In this document: one piece after another, positions 32,191 to 40,523 of the stretch
Layout: each line of letters starts with the position of its first letter
How positions within the stretch are numbered: position 1 is the stretch's first letter
NCBI RefSeq assembly: GCF_014905135.1
Contig: NZ_CP041407.1
Location: forward strand, 1 to 49,811
Origin: Sulfurimonas paralvinellae
GTDB taxonomy: Bacteria; Campylobacterota; Campylobacteria; Campylobacterales; Sulfurimonadaceae
DNA length: 49,811 nt
Direction: 5' to 3'
Made by a program: the position numbers and the translations under genes
The notes under the pieces: generated by a model
The model's input: the letters and a program-made list of their open reading frames with translations, nothing else
Database searches by the model: none
What the model was told of the DNA's origin: nothing

Positions 32191-33073
32191 TAAGTTTTCC
32201 TTCTAATCGTTTAATATGAAATGTTTTAGCAATTCCCGCCATTGTCAAGTAATTGCGTTTAGGGACTCCAAGTGGGACATCTTCAGGGATAGACATATTT
32301 GTTTTTGTATTAAAAAAATTCTGCTTTGGAAAATCTGGTTCAGTACATCCAAAACAAGGCGTACCACTTCGAGTTTTTGAGCTCACTTCATTCCACAAAA
32401 TTTTATTACAAGATGCATGTGTCATAGGACCGCGACAACCTTGCTCGTAAAATAGACAACCCTCCTTAAGTCCAAATCCTTTAGCATCAACTTTCCATTC
32501 AAAATATTCATTTCTAGTACATCCATGGTGTGCCAAGTTACTGTAGAGTTCACGTGGGCGATGCATCTCATCGAGTAAAATTTTTTGATGGTTAATAATC
32601 ATATTAAGTGTATATCCTAGCCACTCTGGATGTATTGGACAGCCTGAAAGATTAATTATTTTTTGATCCACCTCTAACATAGGACCTGTTCGTTCAGATT
32701 CATTAAATAATAAGCCACTATTTCTCTGAGGTGCTGACGCTTTAAATATCCCCCCAAAACTTGCACAACTTCCCACTGCAATAACATACTCTGCATTTTT
32801 TGAATAATGTTCTAACATTGTTTGTATCAAGATATCATTGCGTTTGAGCTCTGGATCAAAGGCTCCTTCAAAAACTAAGATGTCACATGAAAGTTTACAC
32901 TCTGAAATTTCTTCAAACGTATATAGTGCTTCCATTGTTGGAAAGTAAAGAAGTTCAATCTTAGATAATAGAAGAGGAAGATACGGTAGATTTAAGAAAG
33001 AGTGTGTATTACCATTGCATGTAACACCTTGAAGCCATAATAACTTTTTTTTATTGTCTTTTTTTGAGTGCAT
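32168..33073 (-). CDS. hupU: Cytoplasmic group 2 (sensor-type) hydrogenase small subunit
   Basis: 301 aa with no Tat signal and no C-terminal anchor, so the enzyme stays in the cytoplasm. LLWLQGVTCNGNTHSFLN, AVGSCASFGG, LSGCPIHPEW, HHGCTRNEYFEW, YEQGCRGP and CFGCTEPDFP mark the Fe-S cluster sites. As in HydA, the fourth proximal ligand position is Asn (CNGN, residues 19-22). It overlaps tetR by 23 nt and the large subunit by 23 nt, so the three are translationally linked. Probable H2 sensor; the symbol is tentative. Confidence 0.82.
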   Translation of the reverse strand: MHSKKDNKKKLLWLQGVTCNGNTHSFLNLPYLPLLLSKIELLYFPTMEALYTFEEISECKLSCDILVFEGAFDPELKRNDILIQTMLEHYSKNAEYVIAVGSCASFGGIFKASAPQRNSGLLFNESERTGPMLEVDQKIINLSGCPIHPEWLGYTLNMIINHQKILLDEMHRPRELYSNLAHHGCTRNEYFEWKVDAKGFGLKEGCLFYEQGCRGPMTHASCNKILWNEVSSKTRSGTPCFGCTEPDFPKQNFFNTKTNMSIPEDVPLGVPKRNYLTMAGIAKTFHIKRLEGKLIDYKTTP

Positions 33074-33647
33074 TATATATATTTTGAGAAATAGATTCTT
33101 GATACCATTCTAATGGATGAGGAAGAATTTTCTCACCAAAAAGAAATGCCATACCACCAAGATATCCCATAAATAAACCAAAGGCAGAAAAGAAATCTTG
33201 ATCATGTAAATCTCCTTTAGCAACACCATCATTAAAAAACATCATCATTTCCGTAACAAATGGTGAAACACAGACCATTCCCTCACACCCTTCACCAAAT
33301 ACCTCTCTATTTGACAAGTAAACTCTCAGAAAATACTCAATCATCTCAGGTTTTTTTGTAGCCATCTCGAAATACATGACAACAATTTCATGTATTTTTT
33401 CTTCAGTAGAAATGTCTTTTTCATTAATTAACAAAATCTGATTTCCAAGATATTCTGAGATATATAAGACAAGTTCTTTAGCTAGAATATCTTTAGACTT
33501 AAAATAATTATAAAAATTACCAACACTCATACCTGCTTCTTCTGCAATATCTGGTATAGTTGTTACATAAAATCCTTTTTTTGAAAAAAGTTTTAATGCG
33601 ACATCAATAAGCCCAGTTTTTCGTTTTTCTTTAGAAATTCTTGCCAT
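33051..33647 (-). CDS. TetR-family transcriptional regulator, likely of the hydrogenase genes
   Basis: 198 aa. The N-terminal HTH is typical TetR: ALKLFSKKGFYVTTIPDIAEEAGMSVGNFYNYFKSKD (about residues 17-53). The C-terminal ~140 residues are helical and contain Cys in GEGCEGMVCVSP. It is the first gene of the operon with the group 2 hydrogenase and overlaps it by 23 nt. It is the only classical regulator in the island, so the shared palindrome at 20858 and 30782 is its most likely target. How H2 or redox state would reach it is unknown. Confidence 0.85.
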   Translation of the reverse strand: MARISKEKRKTGLIDVALKLFSKKGFYVTTIPDIAEEAGMSVGNFYNYFKSKDILAKELVLYISEYLGNQILLINEKDISTEEKIHEIVVMYFEMATKKPEMIEYFLRVYLSNREVFGEGCEGMVCVSPFVTEMMMFFNDGVAKGDLHDQDFFSAFGLFMGYLGGMAFLFGEKILPHPLEWYQESISQNIYNALKKRQ

Positions 33648-33742
33648 ATATATCCATTTAATTAACTATATCAAAGATAAAGTATATCACATTTTAAATT
33701 AGTTTATAAAATCTTTCAAAAGCCGTTTAGTAAATACCCAAT

Positions 33743-34675
33743 TCATAACACCGCCTCAATCATCCCCTTCTCATCACTTCTGGCATAGATCATGGTAGTC
33801 TGTATATTCTCATGTCCCATAAGTTCTTTGATAGTTGAAAGATTGACATTCTTTTTGACCATTCTCTTTCCGAATGTATGTCTTAAAATATGTACACCTC
33901 TCTTTTTGATATATAACTTACTATATAGTTTATCAAGCATACTGTAAAGTTCAGCTCTATGCATCACCCTTCCCTTTTGTGTGACGGCAATATATTTCTG
34001 TGGATTTTTTGTATGCAGCGTTTCATCTTCTAAAAAATGCTCTTGTAGAAACATAAGTTCATCAGTAATAAGATCTACTGGTATATAGACATATCTGTAT
34101 TTATTTCCTTTACCCATAATATAGATCTTATAGACACCCTCCTCTTCCAAGGGTGTTATATCTTCAAGTTTAATGCTCAAGAGTTCACTTGCTCTTATAC
34201 CTGTATAGTAAAGCAGTTTTACAAGCAGTCTGTTTCTTATATTTAAAAAGTTCTTTTTATAACGCTTTTCTTGTAGATACTTCTCCAACAGCTCACTTTC
34301 ATACTCAGAGAGTGATTCACTCTCACTCTTTACATTCTTTGCACTCAGACCTTTAAGTTTTGCAGTGAGATCGATATTATCTTTATTGTGTTCAGAGATA
34401 TAAGAGAGAAATGACTTTATGACAGTGATATGAAGATTCTTTGTATTGACAGACTTATTGCCAAGATTGTTTAGATATTCAAGTATAAATTCTCTGTTGA
34501 TATCATAAATTGAGTTTATACAATTTTCTTCATCTTTTAAAGCATAGAACCCATAAAAACTATCTAATACTCTTTTATAGTTCAATATTGTATTTTTTGC
34601 AAGATTTAAAGTTTTTTTCTCATTCAGGTAACTTTTTATCCATTTATCTAAAATAAACAACTGGTCTTTCTCCAT
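33743..34675 (-). CDS. xerH: XerH-like tyrosine recombinase
   Basis: 310 aa. An N-terminal SAM-like core-binding domain (residues ~1-115) is followed by the catalytic domain with YYTGIRASELLSI (Arg), MGKGNKYRYVYIP (Lys), HILRHTFG (His, Arg), GHENIQTTMIYA (His, Tyr). It resembles the single-recombinase XerH of Campylobacterota. A plasmid copy could resolve multimers or have carried in the hydrogenase island, which it adjoins. No dif-like site could be named with confidence. Confidence 0.85.
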   Translation of the reverse strand: MEKDQLFILDKWIKSYLNEKKTLNLAKNTILNYKRVLDSFYGFYALKDEENCINSIYDINREFILEYLNNLGNKSVNTKNLHITVIKSFLSYISEHNKDNIDLTAKLKGLSAKNVKSESESLSEYESELLEKYLQEKRYKKNFLNIRNRLLVKLLYYTGIRASELLSIKLEDITPLEEEGVYKIYIMGKGNKYRYVYIPVDLITDELMFLQEHFLEDETLHTKNPQKYIAVTQKGRVMHRAELYSMLDKLYSKLYIKKRGVHILRHTFGKRMVKKNVNLSTIKELMGHENIQTTMIYARSDEKGMIEAVL

Positions 34676-34889
34676 ATTTTTTGTCCTGTTCTCTTGAAAA
34701 TTCTTGTTTATTATAACACAATGTTGGATTATGTAATACTTTTAAGGGGTAGAATGGTATTAAATCACTTCCTTTTTAAGGTTTAGCATACATGCACTTT
34801 TTTGATATTATTGTTATCTGTCATACTTTTTGTATATTTTTACAATTTTAAATATAATATCTTTAATAAAATTACATAAAGGTTATCAA

Positions 34890-35084
34890 ATGGAAGAAAA
34901 TGAGTATATAGGGAAAAGAGTGAATTTAGATATTAAAAATATCAAAAGAATAAAGATAATAGCTACTCTTCTTGAAAACGAGGTAAAAAACCTCAATGAA
35001 AAGAAAAAGCTGGATTATGTCATCAATAAGGCTATAGAGTCATATTATGGATCCGATGAGATCAAAGAGCTTCTTGAGCTCTAA
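34890..35084 (+). CDS. Small ribbon-helix-helix-like protein
   Basis: 64 aa from the ATG at 34890 (SD AAAGG); a longer frame starts at 34830 but its 20 extra residues are hydrophobic and lie upstream of the SD. KRVNLDIKNIKRIKIIATLL, then LDYVINKAIESYYG, fits strand-helix-helix. Plasmid RHH proteins often regulate partition or toxin genes. The start of the WGR gene overlaps its end. Confidence 0.5.
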   Translation: MEENEYIGKRVNLDIKNIKRIKIIATLLENEVKNLNEKKKLDYVINKAIESYYGSDEIKELLEL

Positions 35085-35331
35085 TACCACTACCTTCCTT
35101 TATCGTGAAGTAAATGGTAAAGTGAGATATTACAAGATTAAAACCTACCTTACCCTTTTTGGAGAGTACCTTTTGATTCGTGAGTGGGGTGGTATTGATA
35201 ATAAAAATGCTACTGGGCAGAAACAAAGCTATTTTTCGAGTTTATCTGACCTTAAAAATACTCTGAATAAGACAGTTCATCTAAAAAGTCAACGAGGGTA
35301 CTCACAAACCTTGAACCAGACAATATCCTAA
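35047..35331 (+). CDS. WGR-domain protein
   Basis: 94 aa. YYKIKTYLTLFGEYLLIREWGGI, then GQKQSYFSSLSDLKNTLNKTVHLKSQRGY, matches the small WGR domain, with WGG where WGR is normal. WGR domains bind DNA ends or nucleic acid in PARPs, and free-standing versions occur on plasmids with unknown role. The exact start is uncertain (ATG 35047 or 35056); it overlaps the RHH gene by about 30 nt. Confidence 0.65.
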   Translation: MDPMRSKSFLSSNTTTFLYREVNGKVRYYKIKTYLTLFGEYLLIREWGGIDNKNATGQKQSYFSSLSDLKNTLNKTVHLKSQRGYSQTLNQTIS

Positions 35332-35466
35332 TTATTTATTAATACTAAAAAGCAGAAAAATAGTTTAATTAAAAATGAAAATACTTAAACAATATATAGT
35401 ACTGTATTATTACCAGTGTTTACAATATAAATATTTTTAATATCTATATTGTATTTCTATTAAAAC

Positions 35467-36582
35467 TTAAGTTATTTGAAGATTTTCATTAATCAATTCA
35501 TCTCGTAAAAAATTATCAATTATCTCATACTCCCCTCTCCTTAGATGTCTCAGATGTCCCATATCTACTAAATACTTCCTTTTTTGCTGTAGTGAACTTG
35601 AATCAAGTACCTGTTTCTGATGATTAGCCATACGGAAAAGTACATCATGTAGATGCTCTTTCATTCTGATTTCTTTAAGATACTCCATCACAAGATCATG
35701 CATCTCCTCTTGCGCAGCTTGATAACATTGATCAATTATAGCCTTTGTTATTGTTTTAATATCTTCCTCCAGCATCTTAAACTCTATCATTTGTAAAACC
35801 AGCATGGTATTTGCAGGATGTCCTCCGCATCGATCAATTAGATGATCCAAAAGTACATCATTTTCAAATATAATTCTCCGACTTTTGAATGCCTGGGATA
35901 CCTCTTTGCTAAGCTCATCCTTATCAAACGGAGCCAGTGTAATTTTTCGTGAAAAATTATAAAACGGTGCACTTTTAGTTTCAAAAATAGTTGTCATCAT
36001 CGTTGTATTGGATCCAGCAAAGATATAGCATATATTCTCATGGTGCTGTATTTCAGCTCGCATCACTTCATAAATATCTATCTCATTACTCATATTCACC
36101 GCATCTTGGAACTCATCAAAAACGATATAGAGTGGATGATGCAACTCTTTGGAGAGTTTTCCTAAAAGCTCTAAAATCATAATAAGCTTATCTTCCTCAT
36201 TTTTATCAGAAGCGAAAAGTTCAACAGATGCCTCAAATAAAGTAACATCAACCTTAACTGTACTGCGATGTTTTTTTAAAAATGTAATGATATTTTCCTG
36301 TATCTGTTTAATGGCACCTCGCAATCCCATTTGTGAATAGATATACTCCATCAGTTGAGTATTAAATAGTTCTAGTCTTGGTATTTTTCTAAAATCCACA
36401 TAAAAGTATTCCTGATTAATATCAAGTAATGTTTGTTTTATAAGTGAAGTTTTTCCATAGCGTCGTGGTGCTTTAAGTGTGAAAGATTGTGTACCTTTTA
36501 AAAGCTGATGGATAGTATTTCTAATTTCATGTCTGTCGTAAAAAGATTCATTTGTTACAACCTTACCATAGGGGAATAGCAT
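35467..36582 (-). CDS. AAA ATPase of the archaeal-ATPase/STAND-like type
   Basis: 371 aa. Walker A APRRYGKTSLI (about residues 38-48), Walker B YIVFDEFQDAV (about 152-162), sensor FAGSNTTMM, then APFDKDELSKEVSQAF and GGHPANTMLV, the usual pattern of the ATPase_2/AAA_14-like family. The C-terminal ~80 residues look like a winged helix (RKYLVDMGHLRHLRRGEYEIIDNFLRDEL). Related proteins are common on mobile DNA; their roles are poorly known. No operon partner; the 970-bp non-coding region lies upstream. Confidence 0.65.
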   Translation of the reverse strand: MLFPYGKVVTNESFYDRHEIRNTIHQLLKGTQSFTLKAPRRYGKTSLIKQTLLDINQEYFYVDFRKIPRLELFNTQLMEYIYSQMGLRGAIKQIQENIITFLKKHRSTVKVDVTLFEASVELFASDKNEEDKLIMILELLGKLSKELHHPLYIVFDEFQDAVNMSNEIDIYEVMRAEIQHHENICYIFAGSNTTMMTTIFETKSAPFYNFSRKITLAPFDKDELSKEVSQAFKSRRIIFENDVLLDHLIDRCGGHPANTMLVLQMIEFKMLEEDIKTITKAIIDQCYQAAQEEMHDLVMEYLKEIRMKEHLHDVLFRMANHQKQVLDSSSLQQKRKYLVDMGHLRHLRRGEYEIIDNFLRDELINENLQIT

Positions 36583-37157
36583 AATATTTCCTTCTCAATA
36601 AAAAGTATTGATTATATATTATATTGATATTTTAATACATACTTTTTATTTATTATACTATATAATGATATAATAATCAATATTTATTATTGATTGAGTT
36701 AAAATTACTTATTTAGCCTGAAATATTTTACATTAAATCTAAATTTTTAAAGACTCCAAATTATATATATTCCATTGTCACGCTTCTTTTAATAAAAAAT
36801 AAGAGACCTACTCAGATTTCAAAAGAGTATTATTTTAATAAAAGCACTACCATGAAAAAATACATTCATTACATAAATTTGAAAAGAAATCGTAAATATT
36901 CACTTAATATTTTAGAGCTTAAATAATTTGAATAAAGCTGTATTTTTACAATAATATACAACTTATATTTTTGTATACTCTCCCTTAATTATTATGCATA
37001 ATGTATAAAACTATCTAATTTGGAATATAGAAAGGAAAGTTAGTTCCTTCAAATAAGATCTTGATAAAAAGTATTATTCTGAAGTAATTATTGATCTATG
37101 TCGGTTATCTATAGGTACGGTTAAGGAATATAAACTATCAAGTGAATTAAAATAGTT
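36583..37157. other. AT-rich spacer before the second iteron array
   Basis: No ORF of note. Extremely AT-rich, with stretches such as TATTATACTATATAATGATA near 36652. It could be an upstream promoter for the AAA ATPase or a DNA-unwinding region for the neighbouring iterons. No repeats of iteron type are seen. Confidence 0.4.
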
Positions 37158-37421
37158 AAAGGTGTGTTAAATTGGAATAAAAAATCTAAAGGTGCGTTAT
37201 TTTGGAGCCAAAGGTGAGCTTTTTTGGAGTAAAAATTGCTAAAGGTGCTCTTTTTTGGAGCAAAAAAAGCTAAAAGTGCTATATTTTGGAGTAAAAGAAG
37301 TATATTTAGTTGTATTTTGTTTATATAAATTATTATATAAACAAAAATTGCACAGTTTGTATGCTTTTTTTTCAAATTGTGCACCTGAAAGTCTAAGAAA
37401 GTCCAAATTGTGCACCTGAAA
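37158..37421. repeat. Second iteron array (5 direct + 2 inverted copies)
   Basis: Direct copies start at 37158, 37188, 37210, 37241 and 37272. The core is AAAGGTGCtcTTTTTTGGAG followed by an A-run. Two inverted copies are at 37373-37390 and 37404-37421 (CAAATTGTGCACCTGAAA, identical, 31 bp apart); their complement reads TTTCAGGTGCACAATTTG, sharing AGGTGC...TTTGG with the direct copies. Most spacings are 30-31 bp, three helical turns. It lies directly downstream of the ParA-like gene. It is probably a second origin or incompatibility region. Confidence 0.65.
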
Positions 37422-37447
37422 CTTTTTTTGCCCCCTATTTAACGGTG

Positions 37448-37520
37448 TTGTGGGGCGTGCTTAATGGGATAGAGTATTAGTGTTATAGCATCTAGCAGAA
37501 GTTCAAATTCTGTCAACAAG
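37448..37520 (+). other. tRNA-like remnant
   Basis: GCTTAATGGGATAGAGTA (37459-37476) resembles a tRNA D-arm (GCTyAAtnGGATAGAGyA). A perfect T-arm-like hairpin CAGAA-GTTCAAA-TTCTG (37496-37512) follows at about the right distance. TCAACAA (37513-37519) pairs with TTGTGGG (37448-37454) except for one mismatch. The anticodon stem is poor and there is no CCA. It is probably a decayed tRNA or chance similarity. Confidence 0.3.
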
Positions 37521-37551
37521 ATGCTTTTATCTGACACAGCACTTTTACTTA

Positions 37552-38433
37552 TTATTTAATTGCCTTTAATTCATCCGCAAAATAATCAATGTCTTCATAC
37601 ACATGCACATAGGTGTACTTTCTAACCAAGTCTTTTTTTGCATCCTTATATTCTGAATCAGTATTTTCATTTGTTTCTGCATCTTCTCCATAAAAAGCAT
37701 TTCCGAGTTCCCTTATTTCTTTTTTATAAGTGATGTCTGAATTTTTTATAACATCAATTACAGAATTAAACATAACTTCTCCGTTGCCTGAGTTTGCAGT
37801 TGCCTCTTTGTATTCTTTTACAACAAGAAGTGGCATTGCTTCTTTTTGAAGATACTCGAAATCTTCTGGTTTTAATCTATCTTCCAAAACTTCTAATGCT
37901 ACATCACTTAGAGATTTATTCTCTCCTCTTGATTTGCTTATCATATATGCACTAATCTTGTTGGCAATAGGACATATTTTAACTTCGCTATCAACCTCTC
38001 TAATAAATTTAACAGTATTTAGCATTCCTCTGATAAAATTATTTTCAAGATAAAAAGGGATTAGAATTATAGCTTTATAAAATGCTACTGATTGGAAAAG
38101 ATATTTAATTGCATTATTTGTATCATCACCACCGCTAACATCAATAATTAGGTATTCATTATCTTTATGAGACCTTGAGAACTTATCAAGACTGTCCGTA
38201 AAATGATCCATGAATGCTTTTTTTCCTGTTTTTATTTTATGTGACAGTTTTAGTTGGCTGTCTCTATCAAATTGGAAATTATTATCATTGTTGTTATCTA
38301 GAAATGCAACTTTTATTTCTATATCTTTCTTTTCTTCTGATGCTTTTAGCAATGCTAGTGGTAGAAATTGAACAGCTATAGTTGTTTTTCCTGAACCACC
38401 TTTTTGACCCATTGTTATAATTATATTTTTTAT
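37552..38433 (-). CDS. ParA-like partition ATPase, second module (AUA start proposed)
   Basis: 293 aa if translation starts at an ATA (38433-38431). The first ATG (38412) gives MGQKGGSGKTT, which lacks the first beta-strand. In-frame codons before it read NIKNIIIT, so the protein becomes (M)KNIIITMGQKGGSGKTTI, a typical ParA start. The SD AAAGGA lies 6 nt before the ATA, which overlaps the upstream stop in ATAA. Deviant Walker A KGGSGKTT, Walker A' AFLDNNND and YLIIDVSGGDD are visible. The last ~60 residues are charged. It is probably a plasmid partition ATPase with an unknown partner, perhaps the upstream protein. Confidence 0.7.
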   Translation of the reverse strand: MKNIIITMGQKGGSGKTTIAVQFLPLALLKASEEKKDIEIKVAFLDNNNDNNFQFDRDSQLKLSHKIKTGKKAFMDHFTDSLDKFSRSHKDNEYLIIDVSGGDDTNNAIKYLFQSVAFYKAIILIPFYLENNFIRGMLNTVKFIREVDSEVKICPIANKISAYMISKSRGENKSLSDVALEVLEDRLKPEDFEYLQKEAMPLLVVKEYKEATANSGNGEVMFNSVIDVIKNSDITYKKEIRELGNAFYGEDAETNENTDSEYKDAKKDLVRKYTYVHVYEDIDYFADELKAIK

Positions 38434-39746
38434 ATTTGTTCCTTTTGAAATTTTATAATATGACTATCAACCGTTTTAAGCCACTTGTTGTTTATTGATT
38501 TTAACAACAAACAACTTTCTTCAAAGTTAATAGTTGTTTCATTTATGTTGTATCTCTTGTGAATTTCATCTATAAGAAATGATAGTTTACTTTTAGCAAC
38601 CATATCGTTATACTCAACCGCTTCTTTTAATTGAGTATAACGAATTAATCTATATCCCTTACCACCAGGTCTTGTATAATCATGTAGGTCTTGCTTTCTA
38701 ATAAATCCCATGTTGAGCCATTCTTTTCCTTCAAGAGTAAAGATTTTAAGATTTTTACAATACATTCCAATCTTTACTTCATCTTTTGGAAGTTCCCACT
38801 CTTGCAGTATCTCATCTATTGTTCTTTCAATATCTGCTTTACCGTTTCCAATACCCTCCTTATATAGTTTTTTTACTATGTATGAAATGTTGTGAGTGAT
38901 ATATCCTCTAGTAGCACTTCCTTTTTTTGCTTCTCTAATCATAGATAGCTTTCTAACCTCTGGGTATCTGTTTCCATACTCATCGTAAACGCAAAACATT
39001 CCGATTTCTGGATAAGACGATTTCCCTCGCTTTAAAATATCTCTGTTTGCACCATGAAACACATAATCAAAATAACCCTCTGCCTCAATCTCTAGATCTG
39101 AAAATATTTCAACTCTTGAAAACTTTTTATATATCTCTTCTTGTTTTGTATCAAAATCATCATAGGTATACCAAAGTTCTTGTTTATATGGATGCTCCAT
39201 ATCAGATGGTACTAATGGTAAGGTTGCATGTTTTGATATTTCAATTTTTCCTTCTTGAGATTTATTGTGATTTTCATGTTGCGTATCAATATAATTTTCT
39301 TCTAAAATTTCATCACTATTATCTAGGATTTTCATTAATTCTTTTTTTTCTTCAACTAAAAGTTTAATTTTTGAAATATTTTCAAAATAGTATTTAGCAA
39401 TATATTTTCTCGCTGTTTTTGTTCTTCTTGATTTCATTACCCGTGAGATATTTTTTATGTTTTTTATTTTTTTGCAGTCAGCTTTGTTTGTTGATTTTTC
39501 AAACAAGAGGCAATAGAGAATCGGAGCAAATTTTAACTCAAATTTTTCACTTAGCCCAATATAATATTCAGAAGCATCAACATTATTTAAGGTCACATAT
39601 TCCTTTATATGTTTTTTCACTTTAGCTTCTAGTCGATTGTAAATCACAAGGTTGTTTTTTTTCTCTTTTATAAAACGATTTCGCAATTCAGTGTTTTTCA
39701 AAACAATAGCATATACAAGTTCTTCTACTTTCATGTCTAAAATCAT
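38430..39746 (-). CDS. Unknown 438-aa plasmid protein, possible replication initiator or partition partner
   Basis: No family is recognised. It is basic and hydrophilic, with helical stretches at residues ~1-140, a central polar linker (ENHNKSQEGK), and a C-terminal half containing YDEYGNRYPEVRKLSMIREA, TRPGGKGYRLIRYTQLKEA and FLIDEIHKRYN, perhaps winged-helix. ATG 39746 or ATG 39734 could be the start; neither has a good SD. Its stop overlaps the proposed start of the ParA-like gene, and the iterons follow the operon, the same arrangement as parA-parB-rep at the other end. By position it may initiate replication at the second array. Confidence 0.5.
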   Translation of the reverse strand: MILDMKVEELVYAIVLKNTELRNRFIKEKKNNLVIYNRLEAKVKKHIKEYVTLNNVDASEYYIGLSEKFELKFAPILYCLLFEKSTNKADCKKIKNIKNISRVMKSRRTKTARKYIAKYYFENISKIKLLVEEKKELMKILDNSDEILEENYIDTQHENHNKSQEGKIEISKHATLPLVPSDMEHPYKQELWYTYDDFDTKQEEIYKKFSRVEIFSDLEIEAEGYFDYVFHGANRDILKRGKSSYPEIGMFCVYDEYGNRYPEVRKLSMIREAKKGSATRGYITHNISYIVKKLYKEGIGNGKADIERTIDEILQEWELPKDEVKIGMYCKNLKIFTLEGKEWLNMGFIRKQDLHDYTRPGGKGYRLIRYTQLKEAVEYNDMVAKSKLSFLIDEIHKRYNINETTINFEESCLLLKSINNKWLKTVDSHIIKFQKEQI

Positions 39747-40350
39747 ACAATTAAGATTATTCTATATAACTTAACTAATTCTAAAATTAAACTTTTATAA
39801 AACTGAAAATAAACTATTTCTAAAATATAATAATACAAATTAATACCTATTTATAGGATAATAAATTCTTTTAGAAATTATCAAATGTATCACTTTTTAT
39901 AGCACTATGTATCATTTTTTGTAACAAAATAAAAAAAACTACAAAGCACTTACATAAATAATATTTATTTTTATTGTAATAATCTACTCTAAAAAGCGAT
40001 ATAGATAAAAAAATAGGAAAAGTATCTTAAAACTTGTTTCATTTTAGCACCTTTGTTCTTTCTACTATTTTATACAAAAAACACCTTGTAATATCGTCAT
40101 ATAGGTACTTATAGCAGATATTTTATAAGAGCATGCCAATTAAGCGTGGGTTAAGACTTCTCTTAAGCAAAAAAATGAGTTTTCTTAAAAAAAACGCCCC
40201 GAATCTTAAGAATTGGAAAAAAGCATCAGATACCCATCAAAAATTTTAATGCTTTTTTCTTAAGAAAAGTACACTATTTTAAAAACTCAAACCTTAAACG
40301 AACAGACACTATAATATTGCCATTATGATTGATTATTTACATAGGCATAA
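39747..40350. other. Long AT-rich intergenic region with CTTAAG motifs
   Basis: Upstream of the 438-aa gene. Very AT-rich to about 40010. TTCTTAAG-like motifs recur at about 40170, 40191, 40203 and 40258. A perfect 11-bp inverted repeat at 40216-40259 is listed separately. No ORF is supported. Confidence 0.4.
40216..40259. terminator. Bidirectional terminator-like hairpin
   Basis: GAAAAAAGCAT (40216-40226) and ATGCTTTTTTC (40249-40259) are perfectly complementary with a 22-nt loop. Both strands end in a T-run inside the stem, so it could stop transcription from the nucleotidyltransferase operon. The long loop lowers confidence. Confidence 0.4.
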
Positions 40351-40421
40351 TTTATAAATAAGGAACTTAATTTTTCCCTATCCTTTTTACTAATTCTTTC
40401 TCATAATAGATAGACATCTCA
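40351..40421 (-). pseudogene. 3' fragment of the 86-aa gene at 41560
   Basis: The segment matches 41544-41614 closely: CTTTTTACTAATTCTTTCTC against CTTTTTACCAATTCATTCTC, and an identical AATAGATAGACAT block. This is the C-terminal end of the 86-aa hypothetical gene plus its downstream flank. The reading frame is lost beyond. It joins the next fragment directly, which points to a deletion in a duplicated block. Confidence 0.65.
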
Positions 40422-40430
40422 TCTCATTTT

Positions 40431-40513
40431 TTAATTCTATTCAAACCTCTCAAGAAGCTCTAAATTTTTATACTCTACCTTCTCATTTAAAAAATAGGTG
40501 ATTGCTAATAGCG
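40431..40513 (-). pseudogene. 3' fragment of the gamma-glutamylcyclotransferase-like gene at 42998
   Basis: Closely matches 42991-43073: ATTCTATTCAAACCTCTCAA against ATTCTATTCAAAACTCTCAA, and the shared CTTCTCATTTAAAAAATA block. It encodes the C-terminal ~25 residues of the cyclotransferase-like protein in the intact copy. The intervening RNase H-like gene is missing between the two fragments. Confidence 0.65.
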
Positions 40514-40523
40514 ATGTTTACTA

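Noticed and set aside
33648-33742. dif-like site or TGAATnnnnATTCA operator next to tetR and xerH
   Set aside because: No inverted repeat of the right form is visible in the 95-bp gap; only AT-rich direct repeats such as GATATA occur.
37448-37520. Functional tRNA gene
   Set aside because: The anticodon stem does not pair properly and the acceptor has a mismatch; kept only as a remnant.
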